Shown: positions 16,269 to 24,740 of the stretch, piece by piece
Numbering within the stretch: position 1 is the first letter of the stretch
Layout: each line of letters opens with the position of its first letter
Source of the DNA: Bacteroidota bacterium
GTDB taxonomy: Bacteria; Bacteroidota; Bacteroidia; Chitinophagales; Chitinophagaceae
DNA: 39,026 bases
Assembly: GCA_003175695.1 (NCBI GenBank)
Contig: PSRA01000083.1
Location: 1-39,026 of the forward strand
Reading direction: 5' to 3'
Program-made: the position numbers and the translations under genes
Notes under the pieces: generated by a model
Databases searched by the model: none
Seen by the model: only the letters and a program-made list of their open reading frames with translations
What the model was told of the DNA's origin: nothing

Positions 16269-17639
16269 ATGTTCCAGGATAAATACAATCTGGGAAAACA
16301 ATACAGAAATAAGGTAGGCAGAGGCAGCCATGCAGATTGGAGAGTCCCGGCGGACCGTCCATCTGTTGTGAACATGATTGGTTTATCCAATTATGACCGG
16401 GTTCCCGAATTGGTGCCTGTTCGCCATGCGAGGATGAGTGCTTCGCCTTTCGTTTTTTACAGGGCTACGGCCTCATTAATGGCCCGGGACCTTTCTCATA
16501 CACAATCGTCGGGGATCGTTACCCAGGTCTGTGGAGATTGTCATTTGATGAATTTTGGCGGCTTTGCCACGCCGGAGCGTCATTTGATATTAGACATCAA
16601 TGATTTCGACGAAACTATTCCTGGCAATTGGGAGTGGGATTTGAAGCGGCTTGCAGTCAGCTTCGTACTTGCCGCCAGAGAAAAGAAACTCAATAACGGA
16701 AGCGGTGATGATTTGGTGCATGCTGTAGTTACTTCCTACCAAAATGCCATCAACGAATTTTCGGAAATGAATTTTTTGGATCTGTGGTATCTGAAATTTG
16801 ATATTGAAGAACTGGTTCAAAAATCGAAGTCTGTCGAGTTAAAGGCTCGTCTCGCCAAGACCTTATCAAAAGTGAATAAGCAATCGCATGACACGGTATT
16901 CTATAAGATGACGAGCGACAATATGGGCAAATTTTCAATAACCGAACAAACGCCCCTGATTTTTCATCCTTTCAATGTGGAAGAATCCATGGACATGATT
17001 AACATCTTTCTTGGCCAGTATAAAGATACTCTTCAGCCAGACAGGAGAATTTTGTTTGAACAATATCGTGTTATAGATGTAGCCTTGAAAGTAGTTGGCG
17101 TGGGAAGTGTAGGGACGAGATGCTTTGTAGTTCTTCTGCTCAATGATAATAAAGAGCCACTCTTTTTGCAGGTTAAGGAGGCCAGGCAATCGGTACTAGA
17201 GCCATATATTGCACCTAGTCAATTTAAGCACCAGGGAGAACGCGTAGTCTATGGGCAGCGACTGATGCAATCGGCCAGCGATATTTTCCTTGGATGGACA
17301 ACTGGTCCCTTAGGGAGATATTACTATATTCGTCAGTTGAGGGACAAGAAAATTTCACCTGTCATTGAAACCATGGACAAGAACCTGCTAGGCATTTACG
17401 CAGGTTATTGCGGAAGGATACTCGCAAAAGCTCATAGCAAGACTGCTCAGGGTCCACTGATTTGTGGCTACATAGGAAAGAGCGACGCCCTGGCAGACGC
17501 CTTCATTCTCTTTTCGAGGAAATATGCTGATCAGACGGAGAAGGATTATTCGGACTTTATGAAAGGAATTCGGACCGGCGAAATTCATGCAGATGAAAAC
17601 TCGAACATCAAGACTGTCTCTCTGATCCCTCACAATTAA
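16269..17639 (+). CDS. DUF2252 family protein
   Basis: The 456-residue product has the landmark DUF2252 motifs: RMSASPFVFYRATASLMARDL, GDCHLMNFGGFATPE (the family's GDxHxxNFG), LDINDFDETIPGNWEWDLKRLAVSF, and YYIRQLRDKK near residue 360. The GDxHxxN and DxNDFD patterns are laid out like the catalytic and metal-binding loops of aminoglycoside-phosphotransferase-like kinases, so a phosphotransferase fold is likely, but no substrate is known. Length is normal for the family and the frame is intact. The next gene begins 54 bases downstream and may be co-transcribed. Confidence 0.92.
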   Translation: MFQDKYNLGKQYRNKVGRGSHADWRVPADRPSVVNMIGLSNYDRVPELVPVRHARMSASPFVFYRATASLMARDLSHTQSSGIVTQVCGDCHLMNFGGFATPERHLILDINDFDETIPGNWEWDLKRLAVSFVLAAREKKLNNGSGDDLVHAVVTSYQNAINEFSEMNFLDLWYLKFDIEELVQKSKSVELKARLAKTLSKVNKQSHDTVFYKMTSDNMGKFSITEQTPLIFHPFNVEESMDMINIFLGQYKDTLQPDRRILFEQYRVIDVALKVVGVGSVGTRCFVVLLLNDNKEPLFLQVKEARQSVLEPYIAPSQFKHQGERVVYGQRLMQSASDIFLGWTTGPLGRYYYIRQLRDKKISPVIETMDKNLLGIYAGYCGRILAKAHSKTAQGPLICGYIGKSDALADAFILFSRKYADQTEKDYSDFMKGIRTGEIHADENSNIKTVSLIPHN

Positions 17640-17693
17640 AATCGTTCAAGGCCTTGCACTTCATCAAAAAAATTCCAATCTAAAATTGCTGAT

Positions 17694-18872
17694 ATGGCGG
17701 ATGAGAGCGCCCACTCGTTAACAGATTTTTCATTTATTCAAAATGGGATATTCTATAGCTGGCTTCAAAGGCTTAATCTGGCGGGTCCGTCTACCCGAAG
17801 TTATTTACTCCGGATACTTGCAATTTGCGGAATTGTATGGCTGCCTTTATTAATACTTACTCTTTTGCAAGGTTTGACCTTCGGTCGTCAAGTAGAAATA
17901 CCTTTCGCACACGATTTTGTAACGCATGCCCGGCTGCTGGTTATTATTCCGATCCTTGTTTTTTCTGAAAGATCTGTGGATTACCGGCTGAAAGAATTGA
18001 GCCGTTTTTTTTTCACAGCGGGAATCCTTAATAAAGATGACTATTCAAAATTTGCGAAGATCAAACAGGCCATCGTCCGATACTCATTATCCTGGTGGGC
18101 CGACCTTGTCATTCTTATTTTAATTGCTTCTAATATAGTCATCAGGTGGAAAAGTCAGCCGCACGTCTCAAGCTTTTGGGTACTCCGTCCTGAGAACGGC
18201 ACCGAAGTCATATCATGGGCGGGAATATGGTATCTCTATATTAGCATTCCCTTATTTCAATATTTATTGTTGCGCTGGCTCTGGCGCTGGATCTTGTGGC
18301 TGATCTATTTTAGAAAAATTGCACATCTGCCTTTGAAATTGAATCCCTCACATCCTGATAAGGCTGGTGGCCTAGGATTTCTCGGCATTCAGCCGGCGCC
18401 GTTTCTTTCTGTCACCCTTGCCATGTCGATGCTTGTATCAGTCGCCATTGCAGGACAAATTTTCTTCTTTAAGGTCCCATTGAGAGAATATTACGTTTTG
18501 CTGGCGGGGGTGGCTTTTCTCGCCATCATTTTAAATGTATTACCTCTTCTCATGTTTATGCCAACTATGGCTAAGCACAGAAGGAAAGGCATCTTTGAAT
18601 ATAGTGCCCTGATCCAGGAACATCATCGTGAATTCGACCAGAAATGGCTCAATAAAAAAACAGATGAACAAATTCTGGGTACAAGTGACCCATCTTCCAT
18701 GATTGATATCAATAGTTCTTTTGAATCGGTCATCAATATGCGCTTTTTCCCTTTTGATATTCGGATCATGTTCACAACTATCTTAATCGTGATTCTGCCG
18801 ATATTACCATTGATGTTTTTTGAGTACAATTTAATGGACGTGATAAAGGAAATCATGAAACTATTGCTCTGA
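17694..18872 (+). CDS. polytopic membrane protein of unknown function
   Basis: The 392-residue product has about seven hydrophobic segments, near 41-62 (LRILAICGIVWLPLLILTLL), 80-98, 138-156, 180-202 (YLYISIPLFQYLLLRWLWRWILWLIYF), 236-258, 268-292 and 362-386. Conserved-looking soluble parts are LNPSHPDKAGGLGFLG between helices and a cytoplasmic stretch LIQEHHREFDQKWLNKKTDEQILGTSDPSSMIDI before the last helix. I recognise no family with certainty; the HPDKAGGLGFL stretch recurs in similar-sized bacterial membrane proteins I recall without function. It follows DUF2252 closely and is convergent with topoisomerase IB. Confidence 0.75.
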   Translation: MADESAHSLTDFSFIQNGIFYSWLQRLNLAGPSTRSYLLRILAICGIVWLPLLILTLLQGLTFGRQVEIPFAHDFVTHARLLVIIPILVFSERSVDYRLKELSRFFFTAGILNKDDYSKFAKIKQAIVRYSLSWWADLVILILIASNIVIRWKSQPHVSSFWVLRPENGTEVISWAGIWYLYISIPLFQYLLLRWLWRWILWLIYFRKIAHLPLKLNPSHPDKAGGLGFLGIQPAPFLSVTLAMSMLVSVAIAGQIFFFKVPLREYYVLLAGVAFLAIILNVLPLLMFMPTMAKHRRKGIFEYSALIQEHHREFDQKWLNKKTDEQILGTSDPSSMIDINSSFESVINMRFFPFDIRIMFTTILIVILPILPLMFFEYNLMDVIKEIMKLLL

Positions 18873-18890
18873 TTTTTTAATCCGTTGTTG

Positions 18891-18921
18891 TCAATGGCAA
18901 ATTTGACTCATTGATTTTTTT
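18891..18921 (+). terminator. weak intrinsic terminator between convergent genes
   Basis: Six-base arms TCAATG (18891-18896) and CATTGA (18909-18914) are followed by seven T residues. The right arm overlaps the stop codon of the convergent topoisomerase gene. The stem is AT-rich and short. Confidence 0.4.
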
Positions 18922-20008
18922 GGTTGGGTGGTTGTTTAAGAATTTTCATTAGTACCTGTTCTGTTGCAGTAAGTCCCGATTTGTCGCGGGAGCTTTCTTT
19001 ATCATTTAACTCAGAGATGTATTGCGATAAATTGTTTTCTTCATAGAGCTGGATTAATCCTGGCAACACATAGTATTTTTTACAGATAGCCCTGGAGTTT
19101 CCCAACTTTTTACTTACGATATCCAGCACCATAACGGTATTTTTCTTGCGTTCGGCGTCGGAGATTGCCTCATCGAGAGAACTAAATGCTTCAAGAGCGT
19201 GTATGGAACCTGCCCAGGTCCTGAAATCCTTGGCAGTAAAATCCATTCCCGTTGCCGATTTTATGTAATCGTTGACCATACCCGATTCCACTGGTTTTCT
19301 TTCTCCCTTGTCGTCATAATATTGAAACAATTCTTTCCCTGGTATATCCCTGCATTCCTTCACCAGCCTGGCCAGCCTTCGGTTTCGGATAGTGACTGAT
19401 TGCTGGATTCCTTTTTTGCCCTTGAACGAAAATCGAAGTTGGTCTCCCCTTATGTTCACGTGTCTATCCTTGAGAGTCGTCAGGCCATAAGAACCATATT
19501 TTTTTTCATAGTTATTGTTTCCAATCCTGATATATGTCCGCTCCATCAAACTGATGACTGCAGCCAAAACTTTTTCCTGGGTCAGTTCTTTTTCAGCTAA
19601 ATCTTTTTCCAGTCTGGTTCGCAGGCGGGGAAGTGATTTCCCGAATTCATACAAGTGATGAAATTTAGTTTCTCGTCTTACCAGGCTCCAGAGCTCGTGG
19701 TATTTGTATTGTTTTCTTTTCATGAGGTCTAAGCCTGTAGCCTGGATATGTCCATTCTCTAAAGCGCAGATCCACACTTCAGTCCAGGCGGGGGGGATGG
19801 CCAGTTTCCGAATGCGATTGAGTGTTTTTGGATCTGAAAGCTTTTTGTTGTTGAGAACATAATAAAATCTTTTCCCTTTTTTGATCCGCCTGATACCGGC
19901 CTGGCTATCTCTCACGTATATCAACTCGGCGGCGGAGGCCGATTTCTTATAGTCTCTATTGGCCTGAAGAAACTGCTTATGTGATAATTGAATTTCGGAT
20001 TCATTCAT
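18908..20008 (-). CDS. type IB DNA topoisomerase (poxvirus-like)
   Basis: I start at ATG 20008; a TTG nine bases upstream is the only alternative. The 366-residue enzyme has the bacterial/poxvirus topoisomerase IB layout: N-terminal domain with GKRFYYVLNNKKLSDPKTLNRIRKLAIPPAWTEVWI and GHIQATGLDLMKRKQYKYH, then the catalytic domain with RTYIRIGNNNYEKKYGSYGLTTLKDRHV, an active-site Arg in that block, KDFRTWAGS with the second Arg, and the nucleophile Tyr in AICKKYYVLP. It relaxes supercoils by a 3'-phosphotyrosine intermediate, without ATP. Such enzymes are accessory in bacteria and often lie near Ku or stress genes, as here. Confidence 0.94.
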   Translation of the reverse strand: MNESEIQLSHKQFLQANRDYKKSASAAELIYVRDSQAGIRRIKKGKRFYYVLNNKKLSDPKTLNRIRKLAIPPAWTEVWICALENGHIQATGLDLMKRKQYKYHELWSLVRRETKFHHLYEFGKSLPRLRTRLEKDLAEKELTQEKVLAAVISLMERTYIRIGNNNYEKKYGSYGLTTLKDRHVNIRGDQLRFSFKGKKGIQQSVTIRNRRLARLVKECRDIPGKELFQYYDDKGERKPVESGMVNDYIKSATGMDFTAKDFRTWAGSIHALEAFSSLDEAISDAERKKNTVMVLDIVSKKLGNSRAICKKYYVLPGLIQLYEENNLSQYISELNDKESSRDKSGLTATEQVLMKILKQPPNQKNQ

Positions 20009-20142
20009 ATAAGTCAACTATATCAAAAATTAAATGCCAATGCCTTTCTTTACTATTTCTTGTAGAGTTTTCTCCACGTATGAATTCTTTTTTCTTTTTT
20101 TGACAAAATAAAAATCGGGGTACGCAATTTGTCATATCTATC

Positions 20143-20436
20143 ATGGAATGGCTATGCGAAATAATTAATACAGAGTTTATGAATATCCAGGATTTTAATT
20201 ACCTCGACGGCATTGCAAAAACGGAAGTGTTATCGATAATGGGCGTTTACCTGGCTGAAAGATTTGAAGGGTGTTTTAGAATAACCTTGTACCAGGTGGA
20301 GAATTTTTATGTTGAGATTTATTACCACACAACCCGGTACTTTTATATCTGCATCAGGAGCTTTGAAGACGTTGGTGAGCTATCTCCTTATTTGCAAGAC
20401 GTAGATATTTCGGAGGCTTACAGCGTTTTAGATTGA
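20143..20436 (+). CDS. small hypothetical protein, 97 residues
   Basis: The reading frame opens at ATG 20143, with a second ATG at 20179 (MNIQDFNYLDGIAKTE) that may be the true start. The sequence looks real: alternating beta-like and aromatic-rich residues (FRITLYQVENFYVEIYYHTTRYFYICIRSFEDVGELSPYLQDVDI) on a scaffold with few low-complexity runs. Proteins of this shape are common lineage-specific hypotheticals in Chitinophagaceae. No motif, signal peptide or membrane helix is seen, so it should be cytoplasmic. It stands alone between topoisomerase IB and the DUF3606 gene. Confidence 0.65.
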   Translation: MEWLCEIINTEFMNIQDFNYLDGIAKTEVLSIMGVYLAERFEGCFRITLYQVENFYVEIYYHTTRYFYICIRSFEDVGELSPYLQDVDISEAYSVLD

Positions 20437-20579
20437 TAACCGGGGGAATTCAACTTAGAAACAAATAATTTCAAAAGCGGAAGCTGACACTGCTTATTGA
20501 TTCGCGGAGTAACAAACGATTAACTATACTGGGCAGACTTCGTCACTCAAACCATTAGCATCATATTTTCAATCTGCAC

Positions 20580-20768
20580 CTAGAGAGCGAAACCCCTACT
20601 AATCAACCAATTCCTTATTTTCAGAATGCGATTACTCTTTGTTGCCTGAACCGCAATTAACAATTGATTGGGTGATATTTCCCATCTTTTTGCCCAGTAG
20701 ACGACCTCTTCTACTCGCGTCATATCAAGACGCCTGTTTCTTTCTTGTTTTTCCATTTCTTTTCCCAT
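20580..20768 (-). CDS. DUF3606 domain protein
   Basis: The 62-residue product has the DUF3606 pattern: RRLDMTRVEEVVYWAKRWEISPNQLLIAVQATKSNRI, where the family has a (D)xxEVxYWxKxxGVSxxQLxxAVxxxG core. It is a small helical, basic protein of unknown function. ATG 20768 has AAGG four bases upstream, and a transcript from the promoter at 20790-20805 would start near 20779, leaving an 11-base leader. The next in-frame ATG (20756) is the alternative start. The gene is divergent from the formylglycine-enzyme-like gene and is directly behind a perfect sigma-54 promoter, which is the clearest regulatory assignment in the window. Confidence 0.82.
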   Translation of the reverse strand: MGKEMEKQERNRRLDMTRVEEVVYWAKRWEISPNQLLIAVQATKSNRILKIRNWLISRGFAL

Positions 20769-20789
20769 TCTACCTTTTTAAAATACAAA

Positions 20790-20805
20790 TGCAAGGCCTG
20801 TGCCA
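20790..20805 (-). promoter_or_regulatory. perfect sigma-54 (-24/-12) promoter of the DUF3606 gene
   Basis: Minus-strand TGGCACAGGCCTTGCA matches all 12 defined positions of TGGCAYR-N4-TTGCW with GG and GC ten bases apart. Transcription would begin near 20779, 11 bases before the start codon. rpoN and an NtrC-type activator are encoded 5-9 kb away in the same window. Confidence 0.8.
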
Positions 20806-20883
20806 ATGCGTGTTTGAGTTAAGACTATTTCAGGCACCGGGATTTGATTAATTCGCGTAAATTTATCAGTCAAAAGATTGGTC

Positions 20884-22089
20884 ATGCGGATTCAAGTAAT
20901 TTTTCCTTCAGTTGCCTGTATTTTATTATTTTCCTGCCACAATACGAACAATACAGATTCGGTAAATGATATTTTCAAAGTAAGGGTCGACGGTGCAGTT
21001 TCCTGTACCTCAATAGGTTTGATTCCCGCCGACAGCGTTTTATACATGCATGGCGGAGGCAATGATTTTAAACCAACGATCGCCAATGAAATAAAACCGG
21101 TAGCTGATATTAAAGGAATGGTCTGGATCCCCGGGGGAGAATTCAGTATGGGGGGTGTCAATCCGGTAGGCATGCAGGACGGCGGTAATCAAGCCATGAA
21201 TGATGCCAGGCCAGTTCATCGGGTTTATGTCGATGGTTTTTTCATGGATGAATCTGAAGTGACCAATGCAGAATTTGCTGCATTTGTAAATGCCACAGGT
21301 TATATAACGGTAGCGGAAAGAAAACCTACAAAAGCCGAATTCCCTGATGCGCCGGAAGAAAACCTGGTTGCAGGTTCTGTTGTCTTCACACCGGCAGTTG
21401 TAACAGATTTAAGCAATCATTATCGCTGGTGGAATTATGTCAAGGGTGCCAGTTGGAAGCATCCGACAGGACCCGATAGTGATCTGAAAGGAAAAGAGAA
21501 TTATCCCGTCGTCCAGATCTCTTGGGAAGATGCGGTTGCATATGCCCGTTGGGCCGGGAAGCGATTGCCAACGGAAGCCGAATGGGAATTTGCAGCACGT
21601 GGCGGCAAAGCAGGTGAACTTTACCCATGGGGTAATCAGTTCAAACCTAACGACCGTTATATGGCAAATATTTACCAGGGCCAGTTTCCTTCACATGATG
21701 AAGGCAGTGATGGCTTTCCTGGTATAGCTCCAGTCAAACAATTTCCGGCAAATCCATACGGATTGTATGACATGGCCGGCAATGTTTGGGAATGGTGCAG
21801 TGACTGGTACCGTCCCGACTATTATGCAAGACTCGCTGCTTGGGGACTTTCAAAAAATCCAAAAGGGCCCGATGCATCGTTCGACCCGGCAGAACCCGGA
21901 CAAAAAAAGAAAATACAGCGCGGAGGTTCATTCCTTTGCACCGATCAATATTGTACAAGGTATATGGTAGGAACCCGTGGCAAGGGAGAATACCGCTCGG
22001 CTTCCAACCACGTGGGATTCCGATGTGTCAAGGATATTGTCAAGAAGGAACTTGCCTCCAAGCAAAACACGAATCACCACGGCAGTTAA
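20884..22089 (+). CDS. formylglycine-generating-enzyme family lipoprotein
   Basis: Start at ATG 20884; TTG six bases earlier is less likely. Residues 1-18 are a lipoprotein signal with lipobox LLFSC. The FGE-sulfatase (SUMF1) domain spans about 75-390: GMVWIPGGEFSMGG, HRVYVDGFFMDESEVTNAEFAAFV, YPVVQISWEDAVAYARWAGKRLPTEAEWEFAARGG, GLYDMAGNVWEWCSDWY and GGSFLCTDQYCTRYMVGTRG...NHVGFRCV. The two Cys in CTDQYC occupy the spacing of the copper-binding catalytic pair of true formylglycine-generating enzymes, which many relatives lack. A real enzyme would turn a sulfatase Cys into formylglycine in the envelope. No sulfatase is in the window, so the partner is unknown. Confidence 0.9.
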   Translation: MRIQVIFPSVACILLFSCHNTNNTDSVNDIFKVRVDGAVSCTSIGLIPADSVLYMHGGGNDFKPTIANEIKPVADIKGMVWIPGGEFSMGGVNPVGMQDGGNQAMNDARPVHRVYVDGFFMDESEVTNAEFAAFVNATGYITVAERKPTKAEFPDAPEENLVAGSVVFTPAVVTDLSNHYRWWNYVKGASWKHPTGPDSDLKGKENYPVVQISWEDAVAYARWAGKRLPTEAEWEFAARGGKAGELYPWGNQFKPNDRYMANIYQGQFPSHDEGSDGFPGIAPVKQFPANPYGLYDMAGNVWEWCSDWYRPDYYARLAAWGLSKNPKGPDASFDPAEPGQKKKIQRGGSFLCTDQYCTRYMVGTRGKGEYRSASNHVGFRCVKDIVKKELASKQNTNHHGS

Positions 22090-22254
22090 CAGTTAAATTC
22101 ATCAATAATATCTGATCCTTCCCTGTCTACAGATAAATTAAATAATTTGTCTAAGGAAATGTATGTCGAAAGCTGTGATGGCTAGATCTGTTTGTCCAAA
22201 TTAATCCTGCTCTTGAAATAATCAAACCTTGTATCAATTACCTAAAGAATTGCT

Positions 22255-23049
22255 ATGAAAAATGAGATCAACTTAAAGCTTTCGGGAGGCAAAATGCTTT
22301 CCCTTAGATCAGCTTTTCTTATTCTGGTATTGTTGGTTTCTTGTCTTTTCACGACGGCTCAAATGAAAGATACGACTGGCAGGAACCGAAAGAATGTGAT
22401 CAGGTATGATCTTTCGGGAGGATTGTTATTTGGTATTGACAAGTATATTGTTTTCGGCTATGAGCGCGTAGTGGGGAAGCATCAAAGTTTTTCAATCAAT
22501 ATTGGCAGGGTAGCTCTTCCTAAATTCATCTCTGTCATCACAGACAGTTTCAATTTAACCCAGAATTCAAAAAGCAATGGCTTTAACATTTCTGCTGATT
22601 ACAGATTTTACTTGGCAAGTGAAAATAAGTTTGCGCCACCTCATGGCTTATATATAGGACCTTATTTTTCATTTAACGAGTTTGATCGCGACAACGAATG
22701 GGATTCCAGAAACTCTAATTCAAGCACCTTTATTAAAACCCATAGTAAGTTGACCATTCCAGCTTTCGGTGCTGAATTAGGGTACCAGTTTGTTTTATGG
22801 AAAAGGGTTGCATTGGATTTGATGATGCTGGGGCCTGGACTTGCTTCATATAAATATGCGGTGACTTTTGATGAGAATATTGATGAAGCTAAGAAACAAC
22901 AAATCCTGGACGCATTAAAGCAAGTGATCTCTCAGAAATTTCCAGGGCTGAACTATGTTTTTTCCAACCAGGAATTTAAGGCTAACGGTGTGATACGAAC
23001 CTGGAGTCTCGGATATAGATTTATTATTCATATCGGATTTGTGTTCTAG
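22255..23049 (+). CDS. secreted outer-membrane beta-barrel-like protein
   Basis: The 264-residue product has a signal peptide ending near CLFTTAQ. The start may be ATG 22255 or the later ATG 22294 (MLSLRSAFLILVLLVSCLF), which gives a more standard signal peptide. The mature part alternates hydrophobic and polar residues in strand-like blocks (YDLSGGLLFGIDKYIVFGYERVVG, HQSFSINIGRVAL, GFNISADYRFYL, LYIGPYFSFNEF, AFGAELGYQFVLWKRVALDLMM) and ends in an aromatic residue (IIHIGFVF), as outer-membrane barrels do. It resembles DUF3575-type proteins, but this is a pattern match only. Nothing nearby indicates a substrate. Confidence 0.7.
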   Translation: MKNEINLKLSGGKMLSLRSAFLILVLLVSCLFTTAQMKDTTGRNRKNVIRYDLSGGLLFGIDKYIVFGYERVVGKHQSFSINIGRVALPKFISVITDSFNLTQNSKSNGFNISADYRFYLASENKFAPPHGLYIGPYFSFNEFDRDNEWDSRNSNSSTFIKTHSKLTIPAFGAELGYQFVLWKRVALDLMMLGPGLASYKYAVTFDENIDEAKKQQILDALKQVISQKFPGLNYVFSNQEFKANGVIRTWSLGYRFIIHIGFVF

Positions 23050-23146
23050 CCGGAAGTGAACTGAGGTCAATGGTCAGGACTAGATACACACAGAGACTTT
23101 TGACTCCCAATCCTGAGTTTCGACTTTTTGTAGTAACTTATCGCGG

Positions 23147-24730
23147 ATGTTTCTTTATCATAGAAAGTCGATTTTAATTTGCGTTTTTTTTGTTACCAGC
23201 TTTTTTCTTTCGCAATTTTTTGTTGCCTGTAAAAATAGAAATGAGGAAGCTTTAGACGATTATGGAGCCAGGGGAAAGTTATTAGCTCACCAATACTGTC
23301 AAAGTTGTCATTTGTTTCCGGAACCCGACCTGGCCAACAAGAAATCCTGGACAGATGGAATCTTGCCACAAATGGGGCCTCGACTTGGAATATTCAGGTA
23401 CAATGCCGTCAATTATCCATCGAGTCGTTATGATATTAACATAATCGGAAAAAATTACTATCCAACTCATCCGCTAATGAGTGATGAGGATTGGGGAGCG
23501 ATATTAACTTATTACGCTGAAGCGGCTCCCGATTCTCTTCCTTCTCAAAAAAGGGATGAGCCGATTTCCCCGAATACACCACTTTTTCAACCGATCGTGC
23601 CTGCCGTAAAGTATCCTAATCCTGTCACCACATTCCTTTCCGTCGATACTTCGGATTTGCCTCACCGTTTATTGCAATCAGATGGACTAAAGCATGCCTT
23701 GTATATGTACGACAGTCAGCTGAATTTGTCCGACTCCACTTCTTTTTATGGTACGCTGCTGGATGTGATTGTGAAAAAGGATACTATGCTATTTTGTAAT
23801 GTGGGGATCATTAATCCAAATGACGGAAGATTCGGTACTGTTGAAGTTATTGCGACCAATAAGAAAAATGAAAATCTGAAAATAACATCCCGGGGTTCTG
23901 CTCCGAGGATTGCTGATAGTCTTAGACGTCCGGTTCAAATCACGGAAGCCGACCTGAATGGTGATGGTCGGAAAGACTTAATTGTTTGTGAATTTGGCAA
24001 CTTGTTAGGTAGCTTGACCTGGTATGAGAACGAAGGAGGCACAACATACAAACGGCATGTATTACGCGCACAACCTGGAGCGATCAACGCTATTGTTCAG
24101 GATTATAATCATGATGGATTACCTGATATCTGGGCCCTCTTCTCACAGGGAGATGAAAGTATCGTATTATTTACTAACAAAGGAAACGGCGTTTTCGATC
24201 AGGAGCAGGTATTGCGCTTTCCTTCCATCTACGGATCTTCTCATTTTGAGTTAAATGATTTTAATGGGGATGGATTTCCGGACATTTTGTATAGCTGTGG
24301 TGATAATGCAGACTATTCGCAAATATTAAAGCCCTATCATGGCGTTTATATCTTTTTGAATGATGGCAAGCAACATTTTACGCAAAAATTCTTTTACCCT
24401 ATCCATGGCTGTTATAAGGCCGTTGCCAGGGATTTTGATGGAGACGGTGACCTGGATATAGCCACGATTTCATTTTTTGCCGACTATGCCCGCGATCCGT
24501 CAGAAGGATTTGTTTACCTGGAGAACAAGGGTAACTGGAAATTTGCACCTTCCACCTTGCCAGAAGCGGAAAGTGGCAGATGGCTCACTATGGCCGTTGG
24601 AGACCTGGATGGAGATGGGAAAGATGACATCATTCTGGGTAATTTTTCTGTTGGTCCCACGCCGCTGAAATCCAGGTCAAATTGGAAGGAAGGGCCGCCC
24701 TTTCTATTCTTGAAAAATAAAGGGAAATAG
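23147..24730 (+). CDS. FG-GAP/VCBS-repeat lipoprotein with a haem c motif
   Basis: The 527-residue protein starts with a lipoprotein signal (lipobox FFVAC at about 24-28). Residues 45-125 look like a small cytochrome c: CQSCH haem motif with a possible axial Met in LPQMGPRLG. From about 190 on, FG-GAP/VCBS repeats with DxDGDGxxD calcium-type motifs follow: EADLNGDGRKDLIV, DYNHDGLPDIW, DFNGDGFPDILYS, DFDGDGDLDIATI and DLDGDGKDDIILG. It should form a surface or periplasmic beta-propeller carrying one haem. Similar domain fusions occur in Bacteroidota and Planctomycetes; their electron partner and substrate are not known. It is convergent with the dehydrogenase gene, ten bases away. Confidence 0.88.
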   Translation: MFLYHRKSILICVFFVTSFFLSQFFVACKNRNEEALDDYGARGKLLAHQYCQSCHLFPEPDLANKKSWTDGILPQMGPRLGIFRYNAVNYPSSRYDINIIGKNYYPTHPLMSDEDWGAILTYYAEAAPDSLPSQKRDEPISPNTPLFQPIVPAVKYPNPVTTFLSVDTSDLPHRLLQSDGLKHALYMYDSQLNLSDSTSFYGTLLDVIVKKDTMLFCNVGIINPNDGRFGTVEVIATNKKNENLKITSRGSAPRIADSLRRPVQITEADLNGDGRKDLIVCEFGNLLGSLTWYENEGGTTYKRHVLRAQPGAINAIVQDYNHDGLPDIWALFSQGDESIVLFTNKGNGVFDQEQVLRFPSIYGSSHFELNDFNGDGFPDILYSCGDNADYSQILKPYHGVYIFLNDGKQHFTQKFFYPIHGCYKAVARDFDGDGDLDIATISFFADYARDPSEGFVYLENKGNWKFAPSTLPEAESGRWLTMAVGDLDGDGKDDIILGNFSVGPTPLKSRSNWKEGPPFLFLKNKGK

Positions 24731-24740
24731 CTGTTTGGGT

